This document shows positions 32,821 to 40,830 of a stretch of 40,955 nucleotides of DNA, piece by piece (positions within the stretch are counted from its first letter, which is position 1; every line of letters begins with the position of its first letter). Origin of the DNA: Altererythrobacter sp. C41 (GTDB taxonomy: Bacteria > Pseudomonadota > Alphaproteobacteria > Sphingomonadales > Sphingomonadaceae); the NCBI RefSeq assembly GCF_016803135.1, contig NZ_JAEVFE010000013.1, forward strand, positions 1 through 40,955, given 5' to 3'. The notes beneath the pieces were generated by a model. It ran no database searches. It worked only from the letters and a program-made list of their open reading frames with translations, and was not told the origin of the DNA. The translations under genes and the position numbers were made by a program.

Positions 32821-33720
32821 TTAGGCTGCCGCCTTCGCGGCGGGCGAAGCCACGACGTCAAACCGCGCGCGGCGCGCCATTTCCTCGGGCCAGTGAAGCA
32901 GTTCCATGCGCCCGTCGAAGTGCTCGACCAGCGCGGTACAGCCTTCGACCCAGTCGCCGTCGTTATAGTATTCGATGCCCCCGAAGGCACGGATCTCGGC
33001 CGTATGGATATGCCCGCACACAACCCCGTCCACGCCCCGCTCGGCGGCGGCGCGAGCAACGATCTCCTCGTAGCGGCTGATGAACTCGACCGCGTTCTTG
33101 ACCTTGTGCTTGGCCACCTTGGACAACGACCAGTAGGGCAGGCCGAACGCCTTGCGCACGACGTTGACCCACCGGTTGAGCCCCATGAGCAGATGATAGA
33201 GCACGTCGCCGACCACAGCGAGCCAGCGATGTGCGAGCATGATCGCATCGAACTCGTCGCCGTGGAGCACCATCAGCCGGCGTCCGTCAGCCGTATCGTG
33301 GAAAGCGGCGCGGCGGATCTCGACCCCGCCGAAGTTCATGCCCGAGAACGGGCGCAGCATCTCGTCGTGATTGCCCGGGATGTAGACGATCCGCGTGCCG
33401 CGCTTGGCGCGCTTGAGGATGCGCCAGACGACATCGTTGTGCTCGGCCGGCCAGTAGACCTTCTTCTTCAACCGCCAGCCGTCGATGATGTCGCCGACGA
33501 GGTACATCGTCTCGCTGTCGGTGCTGTCGAGGAAGTCGATCAGCATCGCGGCGTTGCAGCCCTTGGTGCCGAGATGGATGTCGCTGATCCAGATCGTGCG
33601 GAACTTGCGCCGCTTGCCGTCGACCGGCTCGGGAATCGCGCTCCTTACCGGCGGCAGACTCGCCACCGTCGCCAGCTCGGCCAGACCGCCCGGAAGCCCT
33701 TTGATCCGTTCTTCGCCCAT
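32821..33720 (-). CDS. LpxH-like metallophosphoesterase (UDP-2,3-diacylglucosamine diphosphatase family)
   Basis: A 299-residue calcineurin-like phosphoesterase with all metal-binding blocks: ISDIHLGTKG near 48, LVGDIIDGWRL near 78, YIPGNHDEML near 117, LMVLHGDEFDAIM near 154 and VVCGHIHTAEIR near 238. The W and H following D-I-I-D-G are typical of LpxH-like enzymes, although the protein is longer than E. coli LpxH (about 240 residues), and such relatives in alphaproteobacteria may act on other lipid intermediates. ATG 33720 with GGAG 8 bases upstream is chosen over GTG 33729. Its stop codon is now formed at the IS110 junction; reconstruction suggests the original stop was TAG with the same protein end. 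The glycosyltransferase at 30351-31427 was probably its operon partner. Confidence 0.88.
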   Translation of the reverse strand: MGEERIKGLPGGLAELATVASLPPVRSAIPEPVDGKRRKFRTIWISDIHLGTKGCNAAMLIDFLDSTDSETMYLVGDIIDGWRLKKKVYWPAEHNDVVWRILKRAKRGTRIVYIPGNHDEMLRPFSGMNFGGVEIRRAAFHDTADGRRLMVLHGDEFDAIMLAHRWLAVVGDVLYHLLMGLNRWVNVVRKAFGLPYWSLSKVAKHKVKNAVEFISRYEEIVARAAAERGVDGVVCGHIHTAEIRAFGGIEYYNDGDWVEGCTALVEHFDGRMELLHWPEEMARRARFDVVASPAAKAAA

Positions 33721-33905
33721 CGCCCGCACTCCGCTAGCGAATGCATCTTCACGTCCGTCACATGACAGGCAATTGTTACAGGCGATTCACGGTTCGGTGA
33801 CCGTTCCGCGAAAGCGTGACAGTCTGGCGACGCACGCGAAACCTTGCCGGGCGGACGAGGCCACACTTGCTATCACCTGTAGATTGCTCGAAGATTCACC
33901 CAGCT

Positions 33906-34826
33906 ATGCGCACCGATCTCGATCATCTTCCCGCGGCCAAACAGCGCGAGCTTGAGCGCATCGTAGAGGTCATCTTCGATGAGTTTGGTGCAGCGATCGA
34001 GAACGCGACTGGCCCGCGCAAGGGCGCGCGCATTCTCAAGATCATCCTGTTCGGCAGCCATGCACGCGGCGACTGGGTCGATGCGCCGATGTCGGCCAAC
34101 CAATACAAGAGCGACTACGATATCCTGGTCATCGTCAGCCAGAAGGAGATGACCGACCGCGCCGCCTATTGGGCGAAGGCCGAGGAACGGCTGATCCGCG
34201 CTTACACGATCGAGAAGACGCTGCGCACGCCAGTGAACTTCATCGTGCACTGCCTGCACGAGGTGAACGATGGTCTCGCACACGGGCGCGTGTTCTTTAT
34301 GGAAGTCGCGAAGGACGGGATCGCGCTTTACGAAGCCGACGATCGCGAACTCGCTACCCCCACGCCGAAGACACCGCAGCAGGCGCTGGAGACGGCGCGG
34401 GAGTATTTCGAAGACTACTATCCAAGCGCCGGAGAGTTCTTCGACGATTTTCGTTCGAACCTTGAACGGAGTCGCTTCAAGAAGGCAGCATTTGAACTGC
34501 ATCAGGCAACCGAGCGGCTCTACGCATGCCTGCTTCTCACCCTGACCTTTTACACCCCCTACAACCACAACATCGCCTTCCTCCGCTCCCTCGCCGAAGG
34601 ACTGGACCGACGCCTTCACGGCATATGGCCGGAAGATGGCCGCCGCGAGCGCGCCATGTTCCAGAAGCTGAAAGAAGCCTACACCAAGGCACGCTACTCC
34701 AAGCACTACAAGATCACCGAGGAAGAACTGACCTGGCTTGGTGAACGGGTCGAGGAACTGGGCCGTGTGGTCCACGAGGTCTGCTCCGAACGGATCGCTG
34801 CTCTGGAAGCCGCCGCGCGCGGGTAG
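33906..34826 (+). CDS. nucleotidyltransferase-HEPN fusion protein
   Basis: A 306-residue two-domain protein. The N-terminal MNT-type nucleotidyltransferase (about residues 35-140) has IILFGSHARGDWVDAP and YKSDYDILVIVSQKE, with the G-S-x-A-R-G-D and D-x-D acidic residues intact. The C-terminal HEPN domain (about 170-300) is all-helical with FKKAAFELHQATERLYACLL near 195 and AYTKARYSKHYKITEEEL near 260-280. Split versions of these two domains form HEPN-MNT toxin-antitoxin pairs, in which the nucleotidyltransferase AMPylates the HEPN RNase; here both are in one chain, as in a family common in sphingomonads. ATG 33906 is chosen over upstream open frame. The biological role of the fused form is unknown. 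Confidence 0.85.
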   Translation: MRTDLDHLPAAKQRELERIVEVIFDEFGAAIENATGPRKGARILKIILFGSHARGDWVDAPMSANQYKSDYDILVIVSQKEMTDRAAYWAKAEERLIRAYTIEKTLRTPVNFIVHCLHEVNDGLAHGRVFFMEVAKDGIALYEADDRELATPTPKTPQQALETAREYFEDYYPSAGEFFDDFRSNLERSRFKKAAFELHQATERLYACLLLTLTFYTPYNHNIAFLRSLAEGLDRRLHGIWPEDGRRERAMFQKLKEAYTKARYSKHYKITEEELTWLGERVEELGRVVHEVCSERIAALEAAARG

Positions 34827-34952
34827 TGTCGCTGGCACAGCCGCACTCGCGCAGCTTGCCGGGATTCAGGGAGGCTGGCGTCAGCAATCGTTCAGTGAGG
34901 TTGGCAGAGCTTTCCGGACGGGGTCGGATATCCCCTCACGATGGAGGATGGT

Positions 34953-35324
34953 ATGAAAGCGATCGTAGTTGCGGCGGCACTTTTGATCGTGCCATTCGCG
35001 GCCCAAGCTCAGATTGCCCCTCGAACACCGCCGGATAGTGGGCGCTTGCCCGGCATAGCCGATCCTCCCACACGTCCGACGATCGGGCGCGAGCTTCGTG
35101 AGACACACGAACGCATCGATTGGGGACGGGAAAGCGGGGACTTGTCCAAACGCGAGGCACGCGCACTACGCCGCGAAAACAGACAGATCGGTGTACTTGC
35201 AGATCGCTATGGTCGCGACGGCATTTCCGATGCCGAGTATCGTGAGCTGGAAATGCGCGCGCGTGTTTTGCAAAGCCAGGTTGAGGCGCAGCGCATTCGG
35301 CCGGCCACCAACGATCCCGATTAA
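34953..35324 (+). CDS. small secreted protein, function unknown
   Basis: A 123-residue protein starting with a signal peptide (MKAIVVAAALLIVPFAAQAQ) that should be cleaved near residue 19. The mature part has a proline-rich segment and then a charged helical region (DLSKREARALRRENRQIGVL, GISDAEYRELEMRARVLQSQ), reminiscent of small periplasmic proteins with alternating Arg/Glu helices found in sphingomonads. ATG 34953 with GGAGG 5 bases upstream is preferred over ATG 34941, which would put four residues before the signal peptide. It lies 126 bases after the nucleotidyltransferase-HEPN gene on the same strand. No named domain recognised. Confidence 0.7.
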   Translation: MKAIVVAAALLIVPFAAQAQIAPRTPPDSGRLPGIADPPTRPTIGRELRETHERIDWGRESGDLSKREARALRRENRQIGVLADRYGRDGISDAEYRELEMRARVLQSQVEAQRIRPATNDPD

Positions 35325-35686
35325 TCCGCCTTAGGATTTTCCGCCGGTCTGGTGCTGGGTTCTTCGGGCTGTTCTGGCAGTGCCGGCGCCACTGGACCAG
35401 CATACGAGCTCCCTGGCCTGAGCGTAACCTTCTCGAAACCGCCGCGCGCGAATAGCGCCGCAGGCAGGAGCATAGCCTCCCAGCTTGCCGGATTCCACGG
35501 ATTCTGGCATAATCCCGATCACGAGATGGAACACTGGCGGCCATCTCGAGGATAGTCCTTGCCAGGCATCAAGTAGGTCCGGCCGCCAAGGTCGGACGGT
35601 TGCTGTAAGGCCGCACCGCGGCACACAGCGGACACCGCTTGCACATCCGCGCATCCGTGCGCGGACCGCCTGTGTGCGAGCTTTTC
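35325..35686. other. gene-free stretch with regulatory-looking structure
   Basis: These 362 bases hold no convincing gene; a 107-codon open frame on the minus strand has no recognisable domain, no ribosome site and composition like antisense reading. AATCC-GCCTTA-GGATTTT (about 35327-35340) is a weak terminator-like hairpin after the small secreted protein. CAGCTTGCCGG at 35481-35491 repeats an 11-mer seen at 34852-34862 upstream of the secreted protein. The last 60 bases form the nested palindrome listed separately. Confidence 0.5.
35621..35677 (+). promoter_or_regulatory. nested palindrome immediately upstream of the solo nucleotidyltransferase
   Basis: The outer arms GCACACAG-CGG (35621-35631) and CCG-C-CTGTGTGC (35666-35677, one bulged C) enclose an inner perfect 8-bp stem TCCGCGCA-TCCG-TGCGCGGA (35646-35665). 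There is a 14-base bulge on the 5' side only. The structure ends 9 bases before the presumed ATG (35687), where a ribosome site would be, so it could be an mRNA leader controlling translation or a DNA operator. Seen directly in sequence; function is inference. Confidence 0.5.
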
Positions 35687-36178
35687 ATGCTTATTCCCAC
35701 TCCAAGCGACGTCTACGCGCGCGAAGTCGTGATGGCGCGCGTTGCCCATCTCATTCGCCGCAAGCAGCGCGAGATCGAGCGGATCACGCGTATCCTGCGC
35801 GCCTGTTTCGAGCCGACGCAGGTGCAAGCGCCTGAACCAGGCGAGATCCAGCAGATCATTCTGATCGGCCCCTATGCGCGGCGATCCTGGTTCGAAGACC
35901 AGCAAACAATCCACTTTTCCGACTACGAGTTCTGGATCGTCGTCAATCATCCGCTGTTTGCCGACGAGCGCTGCTGGCAGAGCGCGCAAGCCATCATTGA
36001 GCGCGAGCTGGGCAACCGCTGTGCGGTCGGCCTCGAGATTTACTCCGAAGCCGACGTCCGCATCGCCGAAGCCGAGCGCGACACGTTCATTCTCGACCGG
36101 ATCGAAGCGGGGATCACGCTCTACAGCGCCTCGCGCGATGCGCCGCTCAACATGCACGAGCGGAGGGAGCGATCATGA
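35687..36178 (+). CDS. solo nucleotidyltransferase-fold protein with degenerate active site
   Basis: A 163-residue protein related to the N-terminal half of the nucleotidyltransferase-HEPN gene 1.8 kb upstream: IQQIILIGPYARRSWFEDQQ aligns with ILKIILFGSHARGDWVDAP, and FSDYEFWIVV aligns with KSDYDILVIV. The key G-S-x-A-R-G-D is changed to G-P-x-A-R-R-S and D-x-D to D-x-E, so catalysis is doubtful. It has no HEPN part. A basic N-terminal helix (RVAHLIRRKQREIERITRIL) precedes the domain. ATG 35687 is the likely start; 35732 and upstream 35639 are alternatives, as no strong ribosome site is seen. Its last 4 bases overlap the sigma factor ATG, so the two are translationally coupled. Confidence 0.72.
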   Translation: MLIPTPSDVYAREVVMARVAHLIRRKQREIERITRILRACFEPTQVQAPEPGEIQQIILIGPYARRSWFEDQQTIHFSDYEFWIVVNHPLFADERCWQSAQAIIERELGNRCAVGLEIYSEADVRIAEAERDTFILDRIEAGITLYSASRDAPLNMHERRERS

Positions 36179-36681
36179 CCGCTCCCAGATCCAGTGCCGC
36201 ATTCGATGCGTTCTATCGCAGCGAGCATCCACGCATGCTGCGTTACTTCCGGAAGAAAGTTGGTCCCGATGCCGCGCCCGATCTGGCGCAGGATGCCTTC
36301 ACCCGGCTGCTTCGCAACCAGGCCTTCGACAGCCTCGACTGTCCGGAGGCCTATCTAACCCGGACCGCGCGTAATCTTCTGATCGACCGGGCACGCCGGC
36401 AAGCGCGGCAGCAAGCGCTCTGCTTTGAATTCGATGAAGAACGCGATGCCGCGATATGCGCCGAGCAGACGTGGCAGATCGAGGCCGAGGATTTGCGACG
36501 TGCCTGTTGGCAGGCGCTCCGCGCCATGCCGCCCAGGACCCGACGCATCTTCCTGATGCACCGATTGCGGCATCTGACCTACAAGCAGATCGCCGAGCAA
36601 CTCGGTATCAGCAATAAGGCGGTGAAGTACCATATGGCACGGGCACTCGCCCGATGTCGTCGGGCACTAACGCCAAGCTAA
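36175..36681 (+). CDS. ECF-type RNA polymerase sigma factor
   Basis: A 168-residue extracytoplasmic-function sigma factor. Region 2 covers about residues 10-75 (FDAFYRSEHPRMLRYFRKKV, PDLAQDAFTRLLRN, EAYLTRTARNLLIDRARRQA) and region 4 about 105-165 (LRAMPPRTRRIFLMHRLRHL, TYKQIAEQLGISNKAVKYHM). The FLMHRLRHLTYKQIA pattern is close to FecI-like sigma factors. No FecR-like anti-sigma or TonB receptor follows; instead the gene overlaps the solo nucleotidyltransferase by 4 bases (ATGA) with GGAGGGAG as ribosome site. It may therefore be controlled by the proteins of this cassette, but that is inference. The next gene downstream converges. Confidence 0.9.
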   Translation: MTAPRSSAAFDAFYRSEHPRMLRYFRKKVGPDAAPDLAQDAFTRLLRNQAFDSLDCPEAYLTRTARNLLIDRARRQARQQALCFEFDEERDAAICAEQTWQIEAEDLRRACWQALRAMPPRTRRIFLMHRLRHLTYKQIAEQLGISNKAVKYHMARALARCRRALTPS

Positions 36682-36804
36682 CATCGCAGCATCGATCCTC
36701 ATCCGATCGCCCGCAGCGGCACCGACAGCCTTGCGCTAGCCCGGCGGCGCCTATCTGCTCCTGGCGAGCGGTGGCAACGACCCTCTACATACCTGCAACA
36801 AGCT

Positions 36805-37815
36805 TCAGCCGCCCGCGACTTCGAGTACGATCTTGCCGATATGGTCGCCCGCTTCCATCCGCGCGTGAGCGGCGGCGGCTTCGGCGAGAGGGACGCTGCG
36901 GTCCATCACCGGGCGCAGCCTCCCTTCCTCGAAGAGCGGCCAGGCGTTCTTCTCGATTTCGCCCGCCAGCAGCGTCTTGAATGCGTCGGACCGGGGGCGC
37001 AGCGTCGAGCCGGTGAGCGTGAGACGGCGGCTCATCACCACGGCCATGTTGAGCTCCGCCTTGGGCCCGCCGAGCACCGCGATGGTTACGTGCCGGCCGT
37101 CCTCCGCCAGGCACTTGAGATTGCGCGGCACGTAGTCGCCTGAGACCATGTCGAGCACCAGTTCGACGCCCTTGCCGCCGGTGAAGGCCTTCACTTCCTC
37201 GACGAAATCCTGCTCGCGGTAGTTGATCGCCAAATCCGCGCCCAGTTCCCGCGCCGCGGCGCACTTGGCCTCGTCGCCGCAGGTGACGATCACGGTCAGC
37301 CCGAATGCCTTGCCGAGCATCGTCGCCATCGTGCCGATCCCGCTGGTGCCGCCGTGGACGAGCAGCGTCTCGCCCTCGCGCGCCCAGCCGCGCTCGAACA
37401 CGTTGTGCCAGACGGTGAACAGCGTTTCCGGAATCGCGGCCGCTTCGGCCAGCGGCATGGTGTCGGGCACCGGCAGGCAATGGCCGATATGCGCGAGACA
37501 ATACTCGGCGTAGCCCCCGCCCGAAACGAGCGCGCAGACCCTGTCGCCCAGGTAGTCGTCCGGCACGCCCGGGCCGACCGCGGCGATCGTGCCGGAAATC
37601 TCCAGGCCCGGTATCGGCGAGGCGCCGGGCGGCGGCGGATAATTACCCTGCCGCTGGATCACGTCGGGTCGGTTCACCCCGGCATAAGCGACGCGAATCA
37701 GCACCTCGCCCTCCCCCGGCTCCGGAATCGGAACCGTCTCCGGTCGAAGCACATCGGGCTTCCCCGGCGCGTCGTATCCGATCGCGGTCATCTCGCGTGG
37801 CAGGTGCGCCGTCAT
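36805..37815 (-). CDS. NAD(P)H quinone oxidoreductase (PIG3/zeta-crystallin type)
   Basis: A 336-residue medium-chain reductase without zinc ligands, of the quinone_pig3 type (TIGR02824 pattern). It has GEVLIRVAYAGVNRPDVIQR near residue 35-55, QGNYPPPPGASPIPGLEISG near 56-75, LPETLFTVW-like IPETLFTVWHNVFERGWARE near 125-145 and the NADPH-binding LLVHGGTSGIGTMATMLGKA near 147-167, followed by YREQDFVEEVKAFTGGKGVE. It reduces quinones using NADPH, in the cytoplasm. ATG 37815 has GGGGGAAGG just upstream. It converges with the sigma factor gene (123 bases between stops) and diverges from the DUF1192 gene. Confidence 0.88.
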   Translation of the reverse strand: MTAHLPREMTAIGYDAPGKPDVLRPETVPIPEPGEGEVLIRVAYAGVNRPDVIQRQGNYPPPPGASPIPGLEISGTIAAVGPGVPDDYLGDRVCALVSGGGYAEYCLAHIGHCLPVPDTMPLAEAAAIPETLFTVWHNVFERGWAREGETLLVHGGTSGIGTMATMLGKAFGLTVIVTCGDEAKCAAARELGADLAINYREQDFVEEVKAFTGGKGVELVLDMVSGDYVPRNLKCLAEDGRHVTIAVLGGPKAELNMAVVMSRRLTLTGSTLRPRSDAFKTLLAGEIEKNAWPLFEEGRLRPVMDRSVPLAEAAAAHARMEAGDHIGKIVLEVAGG

Positions 37816-37907
37816 TCGCCTTCCCCCTGTGGCCGTGCCGTCACGCCTGCGCACCTAACGTGCTGCCCCATTGACAGCAAGCGCGCCGCCTTGCGACATT
37901 GCGCGCA

Positions 37908-38111
37908 ATGGATGAGGACGATCGTCCGCGCCCGAGGGGTGACGCCGCGAGCAAGCTCGCCGCCGAAGACCTTTCGCCCTATTCCCAGGACGAGCTGGCC
38001 GAACGAATCGCGCTGCTCGAAGCCGAGATCGCGCGTGTGGAAAAGCACAGGCTGAGCGCGGCGGCGCATCGCCACGCGGCCGACGCGCTGTTCCGAAAGC
38101 CGGGCTCGTGA
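37908..38111 (+). CDS. DUF1192 family small protein
   Basis: A 67-residue soluble protein. After an acidic/proline start (MDEDDRPRPRGDAASKLAAE) comes the DUF1192 core DLSPYSQDELAERIALLEAE, then IARVEKHRLSAAAHRHAADA and FRKPGS. Members are small helical proteins widespread in Alphaproteobacteria with unknown role. The start ATG 37908 lies 93 bases from the divergent oxidoreductase start. clpA begins 110 bases downstream on the same strand. Confidence 0.85.
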   Translation: MDEDDRPRPRGDAASKLAAEDLSPYSQDELAERIALLEAEIARVEKHRLSAAAHRHAADALFRKPGS

Positions 38112-38140
38112 GCCGCCCGGTTCTCAACCCGCGATGCCGC

Positions 38141-38149
38141 CCCCATATA
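38141..38149 (+). promoter_or_regulatory. possible heat-shock sigma (RpoH-like) -10 element before clpA
   Basis: CCCCATATA, about 73 bases before the clpA ATG, matches the -10 consensus of sigma-32-type promoters (CCCCATNTA). A good -35 (CTTGAA-like) is not seen at the expected distance; TTCTCAA at 38121-38127 is a poor fit. ClpA is commonly stress-regulated, which makes the match plausible. Low confidence. Confidence 0.25.
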
Positions 38150-38221
38150 GGCCATGTTAACAACGCCCGCTTACATTCCCGCAGCAGGGAAACCCCGCTT
38201 TTCGCCACGAAAGTTCGCTAG

Positions 38222-40594
38222 ATGCCCAGTTTCGCCCAGACCCTCGAAAAGACCCTCCACGCCGCGCTCGCCAGCGCGAGCGAGCGGCGGCACGAATATG
38301 CCACGCTCGAGCATCTGTTGCTTGCGCTGGTCGAGGACGAGGACGCGGCGCAGGTGATGAACGCGTGCGGCGTCGATCTCGACGAACTGGGCGAAGCGGT
38401 GCGTCAGTATCTCGATCAGGAATATCAGTCGCTCAAGACCGAGGACGACGGCGATCCGCAGCCGACCGCCGGCTTCCAGCGCGTGATCCAGCGCGCGATC
38501 CTGCACGTGCAGTCGAGCGGCAAGGATACCGTGACCGGCGCCAACGTGCTCGTCGCCCTGTTTTCCGAGCGCGACAGCTACGCCGTCTACTTCCTGCAGC
38601 AGCAGGACATGAGCCGGCTGGATGCGGTGAGCTTCATCAGCCACGGCATCGGCAAGGGCGGCAAACAGCTCGAAAGCCGCGCGCCGCAGGGTGCGGACGA
38701 GGCCGGCAAGGCCGAAGAGAAGGCCGACAACAAGAAGGAAACGGCGCTCGACCAGTTCACTGTCAACCTCAACGCGCGGGCCGAGGCGGGCAAGATCGAC
38801 CCGCTTATCGGCCGCGGGCCCGAAGTCGACCGGACGATCCAGATCCTCTGCCGGCGGAGCAAGAACAACCCGCTCTATGTGGGCGATCCGGGCGTCGGCA
38901 AGACGGCGATCGCCGAAGGCCTCGCGCGCAAGATCGTCGAGGGCGAAGTGCCCGAAGTGCTCAAGGACGCGGTGATCTATTCGCTCGACATGGGCGCGCT
39001 GCTGGCCGGCACGCGCTATCGCGGCGATTTCGAAGAGCGGCTCAAGCAGGTCGTGAGCGAGCTCGAAGGCATGCCCGACGCCGTTCTGTTCATCGACGAG
39101 ATCCACACCGTGATCGGCGCTGGCGCGACCAGCGGCGGGGCGATGGACGCCTCCAACCTGCTCAAGCCCGCGCTGTCGAGCGGTGCGATCCGCTGCATCG
39201 GCTCGACCACCTACAAGGAATTCCGCAACCACTTCGAGAAGGATCGCGCGCTGCTGCGCCGGTTCCAGAAGATCGACGTCAACGAACCGACGATCGAGGA
39301 TACGGTGAAGATCCTGCGGGGGCTGAGAAGCGCCTTCGAGGAACACCACAACGTCCGCTACACGCCCGACGCGCTCAAGACCGCGGTCGAGCTCTCGGCG
39401 CGCTACATCAACGACCGCAAGCTGCCCGACAAGGCGATCGACGTGATCGACGAGGTCGGCGCGATGCAGATGCTCGTGCCGCCGAGCCGCCGGAAGAAGA
39501 AGATCACCGCGCGCGAGATCGAGGCGGTGATCGCGACGATGGCGCGCATCCCGCCCAAGACGGTGTCGAGCGACGACAAGAAGGCGCTCGAGAACCTCGA
39601 ACGCGACTTGAAGCATGTCGTGTTCGGGCAGGACCAGGCGATCCAGCGCCTTTCGACCGCGATGAAGCTCAGCCGCGCGGGCCTGCGCGATCCGGACAAG
39701 CCGATCGGCAGCTTCCTGTTCACCGGCCCCACCGGCGTCGGCAAGACCGAGGTCGCGCGCCAGCTCGCGAGCATCATGGGGATCGAGCTCAAGCGCTTCG
39801 ACATGTCCGAATACATGGAGCGCCACTCGGTCAGCCGCCTGATCGGCGCCCCTCCGGGCTATGTCGGCTACGACCAGGGCGGCCTGCTGACCGATGCGGT
39901 CGACCAGAACCCGCATTGCGTGCTGCTGCTCGACGAGATCGAGAAGGCGCATCCCGACCTGTTCAACATCCTGCTGCAGGTGATGGACAACGGCCGCCTG
40001 ACCGATCACCACGGCAAGACGGTCGATTTCCGCAACGTCGTGCTGATCATGACGACCAATGCCGGCGCGGCCGACATGGCGCGCCAGGGCATCGGCTTCG
40101 GCGACGTCAGCAAGGAAGACGCGGGCGAAGAGGCGGTGAAGCGCATGTTCACGCCGGAATTCCGCAACCGCCTCGATGCGATCGTGCCCTTCGCCTATCT
40201 CGGCAAGGCGACCGTCGCGCGCGTGGTCGACAAGTTCATCCTCCAGCTCGAGCTCCAACTCGCCGAGCAGAACGTGCACATCCAGTTCGACAAGGATGCG
40301 CGCGAATGGCTGGCCGACAAGGGCTACGACAGGCTCTACGGCGCCCGCCCGATGGGCCGCCTGATCCAGGAGAAGATCAAGCAGCCGCTGGCCGAGGAAC
40401 TGCTATTCGGCAAACTCGCCGACGGCGGCGAGGTCCATGTGAGCGTGAAGGAGGGCAAACCGGCCTTCGAGCTCACCCCGGCGGCGCCGAAGGCCAAACC
40501 GAAGCGGAAGGTCAGAAAGCCCTCCGTCAAGAAGAGCGATGCGGAGAGGCCCGAGGCCGATGCCGACGAGGGCGTGGACCGGGGCGAGGAATAG
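38222..40594 (+). CDS. clpA: ATP-dependent Clp protease ATP-binding subunit ClpA
   Basis: A 790-residue two-ring AAA+ unfoldase that feeds proteins to ClpP. It has an N-domain of two repeats (about 1-145; [17 protein letters not shown]), a first AAA module with Walker [16 protein letters not shown] near 220 and Walker [13 protein letters not shown] near 285, and a second AAA module with [15 protein letters not shown] near 502 and [13 protein letters not shown] near 565. The ClpP-binding IGF-type loop is in [14 protein letters not shown] near 620. The C-terminus adds a lysine-rich tail ([18 protein letters not shown]), longer than in E. coli. No M-domain of the ClpB type is present. clpS, often adjacent, is not in the window. 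No strong ribosome site is visible before the ATG. Confidence 0.95.
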   Translation: MPSFAQTLEKTLHAALASASERRHEYATLEHLLLALVEDEDAAQVMNACGVDLDELGEAVRQYLDQEYQSLKTEDDGDPQPTAGFQRVIQRAILHVQSSGKDTVTGANVLVALFSERDSYAVYFLQQQDMSRLDAVSFISHGIGKGGKQLESRAPQGADEAGKAEEKADNKKETALDQFTVNLNARAEAGKIDPLIGRGPEVDRTIQILCRRSKNNPLYVGDPGVGKTAIAEGLARKIVEGEVPEVLKDAVIYSLDMGALLAGTRYRGDFEERLKQVVSELEGMPDAVLFIDEIHTVIGAGATSGGAMDASNLLKPALSSGAIRCIGSTTYKEFRNHFEKDRALLRRFQKIDVNEPTIEDTVKILRGLRSAFEEHHNVRYTPDALKTAVELSARYINDRKLPDKAIDVIDEVGAMQMLVPPSRRKKKITAREIEAVIATMARIPPKTVSSDDKKALENLERDLKHVVFGQDQAIQRLSTAMKLSRAGLRDPDKPIGSFLFTGPTGVGKTEVARQLASIMGIELKRFDMSEYMERHSVSRLIGAPPGYVGYDQGGLLTDAVDQNPHCVLLLDEIEKAHPDLFNILLQVMDNGRLTDHHGKTVDFRNVVLIMTTNAGAADMARQGIGFGDVSKEDAGEEAVKRMFTPEFRNRLDAIVPFAYLGKATVARVVDKFILQLELQLAEQNVHIQFDKDAREWLADKGYDRLYGARPMGRLIQEKIKQPLAEELLFGKLADGGEVHVSVKEGKPAFELTPAAPKAKPKRKVRKPSVKKSDAERPEADADEGVDRGEE

Positions 40595-40830
40595 GCCACA
40601 TTGGCGCATCGGGCCTCCTGATTCACAAATTCGCTGCCCGAATGAAAGTGGGGGCTGAAACCCGTCACTCGTCGCCCAGAGACTATCCCAGCGATCGTAC
40701 CGGTGGGTCATTCATGGCCCGACGGGCGCTCGTCAATGAGTCGCGTCTGTGGCTCGTCTTGGCCTGCACTATGTATTGCTTTTCGGCTTGGCTCTTGTGA
40801 TCTTTGGCAAGTCTAGGCATTCGCTCGCCG

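Larger units (their letters stand above)
31437..32823 (+). mobile_element. IS110-family insertion sequence, apparently complete
   Basis: About 1.39 kb containing one transposase gene, a 200-base 5' non-coding end and almost no 3' non-coding end, as in IS110 proper rather than IS1111. There are no terminal inverted repeats. The junctions share TA (31435-31436 and 32822-32823). Joining the flanks through one TA gives CCGCCC-TA-GGCTGCC, which restores a TAG stop for the phosphoesterase followed by GGCGGC and the glycosyltransferase ATG, a natural tight operon join. The borders are thus inferred from reconstruction. A CT shared core slightly further out is the alternative. Confidence 0.75.

Noticed and set aside
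31424-32821. 465-residue open frame antisense to the IS110 transposase
   Set aside because: No recognisable motif; its codons mirror the transposase, and it begins and ends at the element borders by chance.
31423-32827. CT as the IS110 core dinucleotide, as in IS621
   Set aside because: CT does occur at both junctions, but joining the flanks at CT makes the phosphoesterase read through into the next gene; the TA join restores a stop codon. Kept only as an alternative.
35331-35654. 107-residue minus-strand open frame in the gene-free stretch
   Set aside because: No ribosome site, no domain, and it crosses the nested palindrome; no support beyond an open frame.
36175-36681. FecI-FecR-TonB receptor type iron signalling operon
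   Set aside because: The sigma factor resembles FecI, but neither a FecR-like gene nor a TonB receptor is present; the next gene is a converging oxidoreductase.
38171-40279. 702-residue open frame antisense to clpA, and an 811-residue frame on the plus strand out of phase with it
   Set aside because: Both are composition artefacts of a high-GC gene; clpA in its own frame shows all AAA+ motifs.
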